Positions 32,836-42,254 of a stretch of 64,000 nucleotides of DNA are shown piece by piece. Below the pieces are notes generated by a model that was given only the letters and a program-made list of their open reading frames with translations, searched no databases and had not been told where the DNA came from. The translations under genes were made by a program, and so were the position numbers. The stretch lies in NCBI GenBank assembly GCA_008123405.1, contig VSSA01000003.1, forward strand, positions 310,001-374,000. Reading direction: 5' to 3'. Position 1 is the stretch's first letter. Every line of letters starts with the position of its first letter. The DNA comes from Nocardioides sp. BGMRC 2183 (GTDB lineage Bacteria; Actinomycetota; Actinomycetes; Propionibacteriales; Nocardioidaceae).

Positions 32836-35698
32836 GTGGAGTTCCAGGCACTCGGTCCGGTCGAGGTGCTGGGCCCGAACGGTCGCATCCGCCCACGGGG
32901 CGATCGTCAGACAACGCTGCTCGCAACCCTGCTGGTCACCCACGGTCGCACCATCCCCGCGGTCGAGCTCGCGACCCAGATCTGGGGCGAGGACGCCATC
33001 GCCACCGACGGGGCCGACGTCGTGCTCAACCGGCTACAGGTGCACGTCCATCGGCTGCGGGCCTTGCTCCGCGACCAGGACGGAGCCGATCGGATCCGGC
33101 ACGACGGGGACGGCTACTGCCTCGACCTCACCGCTGACGGCTTCGACGTGCTCGACTTCGACGCCGCCGCCCGGTCCTGCCTCGAACCGGGGGCCTCCAC
33201 CGACCTGCGGTTGGCGCTGGCCGGTCAGGCACTCGCCCGCTGGCGCGGCATCCCGTACGACGGCGCCGACGCACCGATCCTCACCGGAGAGCGCGAGCGG
33301 CTCGAGCGGCTGCGTCTCGCGGTCCGCATCGCCGGCGGCGAGGCGGCGCTGGAGCTGGGACGCCACGGCGAGGTGGCCGACGATCTGCTCTCACTCTCGC
33401 GGGAGCAGCCCTACCACGAGGGGGCGCACGCACTGGCGATGCGCGCCCTGGCCGGAGCCGGGCGCCGGGCTGAGGCGCTGGAGGTCTTCCAGTGGGTGCG
33501 CGGCGTGTTGGCCGAGGAGCTCGGGGTAGACCCGGGGGCAGCGTTGCGGCGACTGCACGAGAAGGTGCTGCTCGGTGAGGACGTCGACAGCTCCGCATCC
33601 GGCGCCGCGGCAGCGGAGGGCGATCACGCGGAGCTCGAGTCCAGCCCCGAGATGATGACGCCGCCGCCGCTGCTCTCCGGTGGACTGGTCGGTCGCGACT
33701 CCGAGCTCGCCGTGCTCGACGACCTGCTCCTCGCCGACGGTCACCCTCCGCCCATCGCGGTGGTCGGCACCGCGGGAGTCGGCAAGACCGCGCTGGTGGT
33801 CGAGTGGGCGCGACGCAACGCCGACCGGTTCCCGGACGGCGTGCTCTACTGCGACCTGCGCGGCTTCAGCGACGCGCCGCCCCGATCAGCCCAGTCGGTG
33901 CTGCCGATCTTCCTGCGCAGTCTGGGCGCGTCGCCGAGCCCGGAGGACGATCCCGGCGAGCTGTTCCGCGCCGTGGCGGCCCGGCGCCGCGTCCTGGTGG
34001 TGCTCGACAACGCCGCATCGGTGGACCACGTCCACCCGATGCTCGCCTCCGGATCAGGAGTGCGCACGGTGGTGACCAGTCGGCACAGCCTGAGTGGTCT
34101 GCGCGCGCTGGCCGGGGTGGAGGTCCTCGGCCTCGCCCCGCTGCAGACCGCGGACGCGGCCTCGCTGCTCCGCGACGCCAGCATCGACCTCACCCCGGCC
34201 GTCACCGAAGAGCTCGCCGAGCGCTGCGCCGGGCTGCCGCTCGCCCTGCGGATCGTCGCCGAGCAGCTGCGGGTCAGGACCGGCGATGCCGCCGGCCTGC
34301 TGGGCGAGCTGGCGGTCGACAACTCGCCGCTGGAGAGCCTCGACCCTGGGCGACACCCGATCCAGCGTGCGCACCGTGCTGTCCTGGTCGATGGCCAACC
34401 TCTGCCCGGCCGAGCAGCAGATCTTCGTCGTGGTCGGACTGCTGGCCGCCCCGGCGGACGCGGAAGCGATCGCCGCAGCAGCAGACCTCGATCGAGCGGT
34501 CGCCCAGCGCGCCTTGGACGGGCTGGTGCGGGCGCATCTGGTCGAGCGGCGCGCCGACGGGTGCTATCACCAACACGACCTGCTTCGGGCGCTGGCGCGG
34601 GAAGGCACCGACGGTCGGCTCCCGACGGCGGCGCGCCGGCGGCTGGCCGACCATCTGCTGAGCCGGACGCTGGAGGCGCGGAGCCTGACGCCACCGCCCG
34701 AGGTCACCGTGCGACGTCGCGACGGCTGGGAGCCACCGCCTGCGGCGCAGCCGCCGCTGGCCGACGCTGCGGCGGCCTACCGATGGGGCGTCCGCAACGA
34801 GCCGTTGCTCACCCGCACCGACTACGCGGATCCGCTCACCCTCGTCTACGTCGCCCGGGCGCTGAGCAGCCGGATCATCAACAGCGCCGGCGACCCGGCC
34901 ACCGTGGAGTTCTTCGAGCACGCGGTGGAGCTGGCCGCCGAGCACGGCAGTGTCGACGACGAGCTCCTGCTGGGTCGGGTGCTGGGGACGCTCCTGAGCC
35001 ACCACGGACGGTACGGCGAAGGCCTGGAGCGGCTGCGTCGTACCCAGGAACGGGCGTTCGAGAGCGAGCAGTGGCGCCACGCTGCGGTGACCGCCAACAA
35101 CCGGGCGATCCAGGTCCGCAACAGCGGCGACTCCTCCGGGGCTGTCGAGCTGCAGCGACAGGCGATCGGGATGTTGGAGCTGGCCGAGGACGCCCGGATC
35201 ACCGACCGGCTGATCATGGGCGCCAACCTGATCGAGCTCCTGGTCGAGGACGGACAGCATGCGACGGGGCTGGAGCTGGTGCCCAAGCTGCTGGACCTGG
35301 ACCCCGACCGCACCGCACCCGGCATCGCGAACGTGCTCCAGGCGATGGGGCTGGCCCACGTGGCCGCCGGCGACGTCGACGAGGCGGAACAGGTGGCCCA
35401 CACGACCCTGGCCATCCTCGCCCCCCTCGGCCCGGTGGGCGACCGCCAGCGCTCGGATGCCATGGTCGTGCTCGGACGGGTGCATGTCGCCCGCGGGGAC
35501 GCCGCCGCCGGCCTCGCCGAACTGGAGAAGGCTGCGCTGATCAAGCACCGCGTGGCTTCGCCGCTGCAGCGGGCAGAGCTGCTCTGGGAGTGCGCGGCGG
35601 CCGCACAGCAGGCAGGCCAACAGGCGGTCGCGCGCTCGCATCGCCTGGAGGCCCGGGCGTTGGCGCAGATGGCGGGCGTGAAGGGCGAGCCGCGCTGA
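32836..35698 (+). pseudogene. SARP/AfsR-family regulator with a single-base frameshift
   Basis: Read from GTG 32836 (GGGAGG five bases upstream), the product begins with an OmpR-like winged helix (~1-90: FQALGPVEVLGPNGRIRPRGDRQTTLLATLL), a bacterial transcriptional activation domain (~95-240), then an NB-ARC-type ATPase (Walker A VVGTAGVGKTALVVEW, Walker B-like RRRVLVVLDNAA). After LESLD the frame must change: an extra C in CCC at 34344-34346 turns the expected GAC-CTG-GGC into GAC-CCT-GGG. The correct continuation GDTRSSVRTVLSWS... runs in the next frame to 35698, with winged-helix and TPR regions. It is either a recent pseudogene or a sequencing error in a C-run. The frame-1 tail to 35820 is spurious. 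It is divergent from the MFS exporter, a likely target. Confidence 0.85.
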
Positions 35699-35721
35699 CC
35701 CGCGCCTTGTGTCGGGGCACA

Positions 35722-35774
35722 GCTCTGTGTCGTCGTTCACTGGCAGCATCTGCCAGCGAACGACGACACAGAGC
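35722..35774. repeat. Palindromic repeat family A, copy 3 (25-bp arms)
   Basis: The arms are 25 bases each with one mismatch around the loop CAT: GCTCTGTGTCGTCGTTC then ACTGGCAG, complemented on the right. The core TGTCGTCGTT...TGGCAG...CTGCCA...AACGACGACA is shared with copies at 10157 and 11240. It lies between the convergent SARP and GH32 genes and could terminate both. Confidence 0.9.
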
Positions 35775-35797
35775 CTCGCGGCTCCCGCCAGCGCGGG

Positions 35798-38047
35798 TCA
35801 CTCCATCGGCATCACCGTGATGTTCTGGAACGTCGCGGTCGCCTTGAAGACCTGCAGACCGAACTGCCCGCTGGCGTAGGTGTCGTCGACCACGTCGACG
35901 ATGGGCTCCTCGCTGCCGTCGACGTACACCTGGATGCTGCTCCCCTCGGCGACCACCTTGAAGTGGTGGAAGCGGCCGATCTCCACGTCGAACGGCACGG
36001 TGGCCAGCACCCTGCCGCCCGCGCGCCACAGCTTGACGATCCCGCCGCCGTCCACGGCGTCGACGTTGATCGTGTAGTGCTGATCGAGGTGCCGGTTGGC
36101 TCGGAAGGTCAGTGCTGCCGCCTGTCCGGAGTCGATCCGGACGTCACCCTCGAGCGTGAAGTCGTCAGCGGTCGCCTTGGACAGATACCAGGCGTCACCC
36201 GTGGACGTCCCCTGCTTGCCGTCGGCGCTCTCACTCCAGGTGCCGCCGTGGGGATACCAGGGACCGTCGATGTTGGTGCGCAGGGTGGCCTCGCTGGAGC
36301 TCTTCCAGATCGACTTCAGCTCGGTGATCTCCAGCGACTCCAGCAGGACGTGACCGTCGGTGACGAGGTCGATCCCGTCGCCGCCGGGCAAGCTGTCGAA
36401 GTTGACGTTCCGGCTCTTGTAGAAGAGTCCACCGTTGCCGAAGATCTCCAGCTGACCGCGGTCCACCAGGAGCGTCAGGTCGACCTTGTCCGGGTCCTCT
36501 CCGGGGAGCGCGACGTCCCCGTCGATCGTCCCGGCCGCGACGTCGTAGCGCACCTCTGCGTCCGCCCAGCCGTCCGGGTCGGTGTGCAGCTGGATGCCGA
36601 ACTCGCTGGCTGCGGTCTTCGCCTTCTCGGCCGCGATCGCCTTGCGGGTCGCAGCGAGCTGGCCACGCAGGGTGGTCCGCCGCTTGACCAGCGCGGCCTT
36701 GGCCCGACGCTCCTGCTTCAGCTTGCCGCGCAGCTTCTTGCGCAGCGCCTGCTGACCGGGCTTGAGCCGATCGATCCGCTTGCTCAGCCGCTGGATCCTC
36801 TTGGTCGACGCAGCCACGCCGCGCGTGGTCCGGGCGATCGCGGCGCTCTGGCGCTGCTCGGTCGCCTCGAGCTGGTCCAGGCGCCGGTTGCCGGAGAGGT
36901 CGAACCTCGCCCGCACCTCGTACGTGTCGGCCTCGACGTCGTCCAGCAGGGAAGCGGCCTTCTCCGGGGTCAGGTCGACGTCCTCGAACGTGGTGCTCCT
37001 CCCCCGGATCGTGTCCAGCTCGGGGATCGGGGTGCTGCGCACCCGAAGCCCCTCGTCGGTGTCGACCAGCTCCATCTCGACCGGGAACGTGGCATTGCCG
37101 GTCCAGACCGAGCCCCGGTTGCCGCCCTGCCAGGCCATGTTGACGATCCGGTCGTCGGGGAGGTTCTGGAAGGTCAGGGCCGCGTAGTACTCGCCACCGG
37201 CGCCGGTGGCGGCGGTGTTGACGTTCGCGGTCTCGGTCCAGTCGCTGCTGAACTCCCCATCGGTGTAGTCACCGAGCACGTACTCACCCTGCGCGTCGCT
37301 GAGCAACCAGGTGGTGCCGCCGCCCGGCGTCTTCATCTGGACCAGGTCCGGGCACTCGAAGAGCCAGTCGGCCGCATAGCGACTCTCGTACTCCCAGTTC
37401 AGCAGATCGTCGGAGGAGTAGAAGTCGACGCCGTTGCCGCCCTCGTCCGACCACACCACCATGACCCACTTCTGGGACTCCTCGTCCCAGGCGACCTTGG
37501 GGTCGCGGGAGGTGCCACCGGGGGTGGCCACCGGGGTGCCGTCGTCGTAGGTCTGGAAGGTGTAGCCGCCGTCGAGGCTGTAGTGGATCCGCACACCGTT
37601 GGTGCCGGAGTAGACGACGATCGGGTCGTGCTCGCCGGTGCCGAGCCCGGAGACGTTCTCGGTGTCGACGATCCCGCCGCCGGAGAACAGGTCCTGGGCG
37701 TGGACGCCGGGTTCCAGCGCGATCGGCTGCTGCTTCCAGTGGACGAGGTCGGTGCTGGTCGCGTGGCCCCAGTGCATCGTGTCCCACTCGAGGCCGTGCG
37801 GGTTGTGCTGGTAGTAGAGGTGGTACTCCCCGTCGTAGTAGAGCGGGGCGTTGACATCGTTCATCCACCCCCCGCGTGAGCTGAAGTGGAACTGCCCGCG
37901 GTTGTCCTCTTGGTAGTTGGTCGAGGGATAGGGGAACTCCGGGTAGTCCTCCGGGTCACCTGCCGCAGCCTCCAGCGTGGTCGCGCCCAGTGTCACCGCT
38001 GCGACCGTCAGAACCGTCGCGATGCGTCTGCCGTTTCCTGCTTTCAT
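35798..38047 (-). CDS. Secreted GH32 beta-fructosidase (levanase/inulinase-like) with coiled-coil insertion
   Basis: 749 residues with an N-terminal signal peptide (~1-29) from ATG 38047 (GGAGAGG upstream). The GH32 five-blade propeller shows the nucleophile Asp64 in WMNDVNAP, the transition-state motif RDPKV and the acid/base Glu in ECPDL. It should release fructose from levan, inulin or sucrose outside the cell. Residues ~385-478 form a long, basic, Arg/Lys/Gln-rich coiled coil (IQRLSKRIDRLKPGQQALRK) placed inside the C-terminal beta-sandwich, which is unusual. A LamG/DUF1080-like domain follows (~580-749). An operator-like palindrome lies upstream. It is part of the fructose locus and probably repressed by the LacI protein. 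Confidence 0.92.
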   Translation of the reverse strand: MKAGNGRRIATVLTVAAVTLGATTLEAAAGDPEDYPEFPYPSTNYQEDNRGQFHFSSRGGWMNDVNAPLYYDGEYHLYYQHNPHGLEWDTMHWGHATSTDLVHWKQQPIALEPGVHAQDLFSGGGIVDTENVSGLGTGEHDPIVVYSGTNGVRIHYSLDGGYTFQTYDDGTPVATPGGTSRDPKVAWDEESQKWVMVVWSDEGGNGVDFYSSDDLLNWEYESRYAADWLFECPDLVQMKTPGGGTTWLLSDAQGEYVLGDYTDGEFSSDWTETANVNTAATGAGGEYYAALTFQNLPDDRIVNMAWQGGNRGSVWTGNATFPVEMELVDTDEGLRVRSTPIPELDTIRGRSTTFEDVDLTPEKAASLLDDVEADTYEVRARFDLSGNRRLDQLEATEQRQSAAIARTTRGVAASTKRIQRLSKRIDRLKPGQQALRKKLRGKLKQERRAKAALVKRRTTLRGQLAATRKAIAAEKAKTAASEFGIQLHTDPDGWADAEVRYDVAAGTIDGDVALPGEDPDKVDLTLLVDRGQLEIFGNGGLFYKSRNVNFDSLPGGDGIDLVTDGHVLLESLEITELKSIWKSSSEATLRTNIDGPWYPHGGTWSESADGKQGTSTGDAWYLSKATADDFTLEGDVRIDSGQAAALTFRANRHLDQHYTINVDAVDGGGIVKLWRAGGRVLATVPFDVEIGRFHHFKVVAEGSSIQVYVDGSEEPIVDVVDDTYASGQFGLQVFKATATFQNITVMPME

Positions 38048-38105
38048 GCCTCTCCGATCTTCCATCTCTGTTGGGTGCCACAGCCGCCGAGTACCACAGC
38101 ACTGT

Positions 38106-38119
38106 TGATAACGTTGTCA
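38106..38119. promoter_or_regulatory. LacI-type operator upstream of GH32 gene
   Basis: TGATAACGTTGTCA, a near-palindrome with central AACGTT, 59 bases upstream of the GH32 start. It matches 12 of 14 positions of the site at 42144-42157 in front of the binding-protein gene, so both are probably bound by the LacI-family regulator encoded at 42255. Confidence 0.7.
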
Positions 38120-38160
38120 CCGAGTCATGGACGCCCGTTCTGGCGGACGTGAGGGCCTCG

Positions 38161-39138
38161 CTACTTCGCCCGGACCGCTGTCGCCGGCGGGTACGACGCC
38201 GTGCGCGACGGTCCGGAGGCAGCCAGCACGCTCGCCAGCTCTGCAGCGGTAGGCGGGTCCGCGCCGGGTCGCGAGACGGTGATCGCCGCAGCGGCGTTCG
38301 CGCGCGCCACCACGCTTTCCCAGACCGCTGGTGGTGCGGCACTCGGACCGGCACCTTCCCGACCCAGGAGTCCGTGTCCGGCCAGCCCGTCGAGCAACGC
38401 TGCGCAGAACGCGTCGCCGGCTCCGATGGTGTCGGCGACGGCGGTCGGCACCCCCGGCACGGTCACCGCGTGCCGGCGAGTGAGGCAGACGGCCCCCTCA
38501 CCGCCGCGGGTCACCACCACGACACCGGCGCCGACGTCGAGCAGGCGCTCCGCGGCCGCTTGCAGCTCCAGACCCGGATAGACCACCGCCAGATCCTCGT
38601 CGGAGGCCTTGACCAGATCGGCGAGGGCCGCGACGCGTTCCACGCCCGCCCTGAGTGCCGCCCCGGTCCCCGTCACGGCAGGACGGGCGTTGATGTCATA
38701 GCTGAGCGTGGCCCACGGTCGATGGGCACGCAGCGCCTCGACGATCGCGGTGGCTCCCGGCTCCAGGACCGCCGCGATCGAGCCGGTGTGCAGGTGGAGC
38801 CTTGCCGCGGAGGGCGTCGGCACGACCAGCCGGGGATCGATCTCGAACGTATAGCTCGCCGATCCCTCGCGGTCCACCTCGGCAATGGCGACCGAGGTTC
38901 GCTCCAACATCGTGCTGCCCTCGGCCAGCACCACGCCGGACGCTTGGAGGTGCCGGGTCACCGCGACACCTCGTGGGTCCGCGCCGAGGGCGGTGGCGAG
39001 CGCCACCCCAGCGCCCAGCCGAGCCAGCGCGACCGCGACGTTCGCCGGACTGCCGCCGGGACGCTCCACGGCGGCGCCGTCAGCGGAGGCGACGACATCG
39101 ACGAGCGACTCCCCGAGCACCAGGAACGGCTCAGGCAC
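38161..39138 (-). CDS. PfkB-family sugar kinase (probable fructokinase)
   Basis: 325 residues of the ribokinase/PfkB fold. N-terminal sugar-binding motif GGSPANVAVALARLG and C-terminal ATP/catalytic motif DTIGAGDAFCAALLDGL with catalytic Asp. GTG 39138 is chosen: GGAGG is 5 bases upstream and it overlaps the ABC ATPase stop by 8 bases. Its place in an operon with a FrcABC-like importer and near a fructanase indicates fructose as substrate, as for FrcK of rhizobia. Phosphorylation at C1 or C6 is not known. Confidence 0.9.
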   Translation of the reverse strand: MPEPFLVLGESLVDVVASADGAAVERPGGSPANVAVALARLGAGVALATALGADPRGVAVTRHLQASGVVLAEGSTMLERTSVAIAEVDREGSASYTFEIDPRLVVPTPSAARLHLHTGSIAAVLEPGATAIVEALRAHRPWATLSYDINARPAVTGTGAALRAGVERVAALADLVKASDEDLAVVYPGLELQAAAERLLDVGAGVVVVTRGGEGAVCLTRRHAVTVPGVPTAVADTIGAGDAFCAALLDGLAGHGLLGREGAGPSAAPPAVWESVVARANAAAAITVSRPGADPPTAAELASVLAASGPSRTASYPPATAVRAK

Positions 39139-39982
39139 CAGGCCTCCGACCAACGAGGTCCGCCATGGTCAGCGCACCGGTCATCACCGCGACGCCGTCC
39201 TGCATGCCGTGGATGGCAGGGTCCAGGACCCCGGCGCAGCCACCGAGGCGCTGCACGTGGATCCGGTCCGCCACCTGCCACACGTGCGGCATGTTGTGGC
39301 TGATCAGGATCACCGAGAGGCCTGACTCACGGAGCCGCTCGATCATCTCCAGGACCTGCCCCGACTCCTTGACGCCCAGCGCCGCGGTGGGCTCGTCGAG
39401 GACGACGACCTTGCTGCCGAACGCCGCCGCGCGAGCGACCGCGACCGCCTGCCGCTGACCACCCGAGAGGGTCTCCACCGCCTGACCCATGTTCTGGATC
39501 GTGGCGACCCCCAGGTCCTGGACCGCAGTCGCCGCACGAGCTCGCATCGCCTTCTTGTCCAGCATGCGCAGCACCGAGCCGAGGGGGCCGCGCTTGCGCA
39601 CCTCCCGGGCCAGATACAGGTTGGTGGCGATGTCCAGGGCAGGAATCACCGCGAGTGACTGGTAGACGGTCTCGATGCCGGCTTCCCTCGCGTCCTGAGG
39701 ACGCCGGAAGGAGACCGGGCGGCCCTCGAGGAACAGCTCACCGCTGTCGGGGACCAGGGCGCCGGTCAGACACTTGATCAAGGTCGACTTGCCTGCTCCG
39801 TTGTCACCGATCACCCCGAGAATCTCGCCCGGCCGCAGGGTCAGGTCGATGCCGGCCAGGCCGACGACGTGCCCGAAGGTCTTGACCAGGTTGCGGGCCT
39901 CGAGGACCGGTACGACGCGCTCCGCGGCCGCCTTCTCTGATGACAGGTTGACGGGTTCGACCTCTCGACTGGCCATGGTCAT
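39131..39982 (-). CDS. Sugar ABC transporter ATP-binding protein (FrcA-like)
   Basis: 283 residues, a single ATPase domain (not the doubled RbsA/XylG form): Walker A GDNGAGKSTLIK, signature LSGGQRQAVAVARA, Walker B VVVLDEPTAAL and switch His in LISHNM. The single-domain form is typical of FrcA and related fructose importers. Start ATG 39982 overlaps the permease stop (ATGA). It powers uptake of the sugar bound by the lipoprotein encoded at 41056-42120. Confidence 0.93.
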   Translation of the reverse strand: MTMASREVEPVNLSSEKAAAERVVPVLEARNLVKTFGHVVGLAGIDLTLRPGEILGVIGDNGAGKSTLIKCLTGALVPDSGELFLEGRPVSFRRPQDAREAGIETVYQSLAVIPALDIATNLYLAREVRKRGPLGSVLRMLDKKAMRARAATAVQDLGVATIQNMGQAVETLSGGQRQAVAVARAAAFGSKVVVLDEPTAALGVKESGQVLEMIERLRESGLSVILISHNMPHVWQVADRIHVQRLGGCAGVLDPAIHGMQDGVAVMTGALTMADLVGRRPGA

Positions 39983-40998
39983 GCTCGTGCCTTTCTGATC
40001 CACTGGTCGGCCGACACCGCGAGGATGACCAGCGCGCCGACCGCGAGGAGTCGGTAGTGGTCGTCCACGCCGGCCAGTCCGAGACCGAAGGTGAACGACT
40101 GGACGATGAGGGCGCCGAGCAACGTGCCGACGAGGGCGCCCCGGCCGCCGAAGAGGCTGGTGCCACCGATCACGACCGCGGTGATGCTGGCCAGGTTGGC
40201 GTCGGTGAGCGCGTTGGGGCTCGCCGCACCGGCTCGACCGATCAGCACCCAGGCGGCGATCGCATAGATCAGGCCGGCGCTGAGGTAGACGCTCAGCAGG
40301 ACGCGTCGCGAGCTGACGCCGGAGAGGCGAGCAGCCTCGCGGTCGTCCCCGACCGCGTAGACGTGCCGGCCCCACGCTGTCTGCCCGAGGGCGTACCCCA
40401 CCACCAGATAGAGCAGGACCACGAGGACGACTCCCATGGTGATCCGGAACTCGCCGATGGCGAACGTGTTGCCCGTCCAGGTCAGCAGGTCCGGGAGCTC
40501 GGTCCCGGGGATGCTGGTGCCACCGGTGTAGAGCAGCGTCAGCGCGGTGAACACGCTCAGCGTGCCCAGCGTGACGATGAACGGCGGCAGGTTCACGCGG
40601 GTGACCAGGAGGCCGTTGAGGCCTCCGGCAGCGACGCCGACGGCCGCCCCGAGCAGCAGCGCGAGCGGGCCGGAGACTCCATGCTCGACGGCCACCTTCG
40701 CCATCACCATCATCGACAAGATGGCGATCGCGCCGACCGAGAGGTCGATGCCAGCGGTGAGGATGATCAGCGTCTGACCGACCGCGAGGGCGGCGATGAC
40801 GGCTGTCTGCTGGATCAACAGCGACTGGGCACCGGGCTGCGCGAACCGTTCGTTGAGCAGTGAGAACGTCACGTACGCGACGACGAGCACCACCGCGGGA
40901 CTGAGCCACGGGTGTGCGTGCAGCAGGCGCTGCACCTGTTGGACGCGTGTCGGCGCGTGCTGGAGCACGGGCTCACCCGTGGGCGCCTGGACTGTCAT
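39979..40998 (-). CDS. Sugar ABC transporter permease (FrcC/RbsC-like)
   Basis: 339 residues, eight to ten membrane helices, of the RbsC/FrcC class: LIILTAGIDLSVGAI near residue 90-105 is the family signature, and the EAA-like loop is GLNGLLVTRVNLPPFIVTLG. It pairs with the ATPase and binding protein of the same operon. The next gene upstream, the binding protein, ends 57 bases away. Confidence 0.94.
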   Translation of the reverse strand: MTVQAPTGEPVLQHAPTRVQQVQRLLHAHPWLSPAVVLVVAYVTFSLLNERFAQPGAQSLLIQQTAVIAALAVGQTLIILTAGIDLSVGAIAILSMMVMAKVAVEHGVSGPLALLLGAAVGVAAGGLNGLLVTRVNLPPFIVTLGTLSVFTALTLLYTGGTSIPGTELPDLLTWTGNTFAIGEFRITMGVVLVVLLYLVVGYALGQTAWGRHVYAVGDDREAARLSGVSSRRVLLSVYLSAGLIYAIAAWVLIGRAGAASPNALTDANLASITAVVIGGTSLFGGRGALVGTLLGALIVQSFTFGLGLAGVDDHYRLLAVGALVILAVSADQWIRKARA

Positions 40999-41055
40999 GG
41001 GTCTTCCTCTCCTCGGCGGCCGCCCGATCGGGCGCCGGCGGATGTCGTGCAGGGC

Positions 41056-42120
41056 TCAGCCCCAGCAGGTGCTGGCGCCCTCGGTGGAGTCGATGCTGTC
41101 CACGCCGTCGACGGGCTCGTCGGTCACGAGGGTGACGCCGGTGTCGTGGAACTCGAGCCCGTCACTGGTCTCCGGCTCCTCACCACCGCGGGCGAGCTCG
41201 GCGATGGCCGCGACGCCCTGGGAGGCCATCTCGATCGGGTACTGCTGGGAGGTGGCGCCGATGACGCCGTCGGTCACTGCCTGGACGCCCTCGCAGCCGC
41301 CGTCGACGGAGACGATCAGCGCGTCGTCGATCCCGGCCGCCTTCAGCGCCTCGCTCGCACCGACCGCGACCGGCTCATTGATCGTGTAGACGACGTTGAT
41401 GTCGTCGCTCTTGCTCAGGCAGCTCTCCATCGCGGTGCGCCCGCCGTCGGGGTTGCCCCCGGTCGGCTCGTTGCAGACGATCTCGTAGGAACCGCCCGAG
41501 TAGTCGCCGGTCGCCTCCTCGTCCCCGTTGACGTCTGGGTCGGCAGTGTCGATCCCCATCCCTTCGAGGAACCCCTGATCACGGGTGTAGTCGACGCTGA
41601 CAACCTTGTCGTTGAACAGGTCGAGCAGGGCGATCGTGGCGTCCTCGCCGTCCAGCTGCCCCGCCGTCCACTGGCCGATCAGCTCGCCGGCGAGCCGGTT
41701 GTCCGTGGCGAAGGTGATGTCGACGGTCTCGGCCGGGTCGGGAGGGGTGTCGAGGGCGATCACGTAGAGCCCGGCCTCCCGCGCCTTGTCGATGGCGGGG
41801 TTGACGCCGGGGCCGTTCGGCACGATCAGGATGCCGTCGTCACCGCGTGCGATGGACTCCTCGATCGCGGCGATCTGCCCTGCCTCATCGCCGTCTTCGG
41901 CGCCGGCGGCGATCGTGAGGTCGACGTTCTCCTCGCCGGCCGCGCTCTTGGCACCGTCCTGCATCGTCACGAAGAACGGGTTGATCGAGTCCTTGGTGAT
42001 GAGGGTGACGCCGACGGCCTCGTCGTCGTCCGCGGCGCCCGACCCGCCACACGCGGCGAGGCTGACCGCCAGCACGACAGCCCCTGCGCCTGCCAGGACG
42101 CGACGTGAGTTCTTCTGCAT
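41056..42120 (-). CDS. Sugar ABC transporter substrate-binding lipoprotein (FrcB-like)
   Basis: 354 residues. The signal peptide ends in lipobox LAAC at about residue 21-24, so the protein is membrane-anchored on the outside. The rest is a type 1 periplasmic-binding fold: VTLITKDSINPFFVTMQDGAKSA, ADGILIVPNGPGVNPAIDKA-type segment (here DDGILIVPNGP), IALDTPPDPAETVDITFATDN. Two internal Cys pairs are present. ATG 42120 (MQKNSRR). First gene of the transport operon, followed by permease, ATPase and kinase. An operator overlaps its promoter region. Confidence 0.92.
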   Translation of the reverse strand: MQKNSRRVLAGAGAVVLAVSLAACGGSGAADDDEAVGVTLITKDSINPFFVTMQDGAKSAAGEENVDLTIAAGAEDGDEAGQIAAIEESIARGDDGILIVPNGPGVNPAIDKAREAGLYVIALDTPPDPAETVDITFATDNRLAGELIGQWTAGQLDGEDATIALLDLFNDKVVSVDYTRDQGFLEGMGIDTADPDVNGDEEATGDYSGGSYEIVCNEPTGGNPDGGRTAMESCLSKSDDINVVYTINEPVAVGASEALKAAGIDDALIVSVDGGCEGVQAVTDGVIGATSQQYPIEMASQGVAAIAELARGGEEPETSDGLEFHDTGVTLVTDEPVDGVDSIDSTEGASTCWG

Positions 42121-42143
42121 GTTCGACCTTCCGTCGGAGGTGA

Positions 42144-42157
42144 TGACAACGATGTCA
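42144..42157. promoter_or_regulatory. LacI-type operator between binding protein and regulator genes
   Basis: TGACAACGATGTCA (arms TGACA/TGTCA). It lies 24 bases upstream of the binding-protein start and ~98 bases upstream of the lacI-type start, in the divergent gap, so it can control both. Paired with the similar site at 38106-38119. Confidence 0.72.
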
Positions 42158-42254
42158 ACGTATTGAAGCGATGTGGCCCCCGTCACGTCAACAGTTCGGG
42201 GGGATACTTTCTTGCGAAGCGATCCGGGCGCGGTGCCTGGCAGAGGAGTGAGAC

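Noticed and set aside
34320-34380. Programmed ribosomal frameshift in the SARP regulator
   Set aside because: There is no recognisable slippery heptamer or stimulatory pseudoknot, and one surplus C in a C-run explains it more simply.
10157-35774. CRISPR array from repeated palindromes
   Set aside because: The copies are single, kilobases apart, and without regular spacers or cas genes.
35699-35820. C-terminal extension of the SARP frame to 35820
   Set aside because: This tail is the out-of-frame continuation after the frameshift and runs through the family A palindrome.
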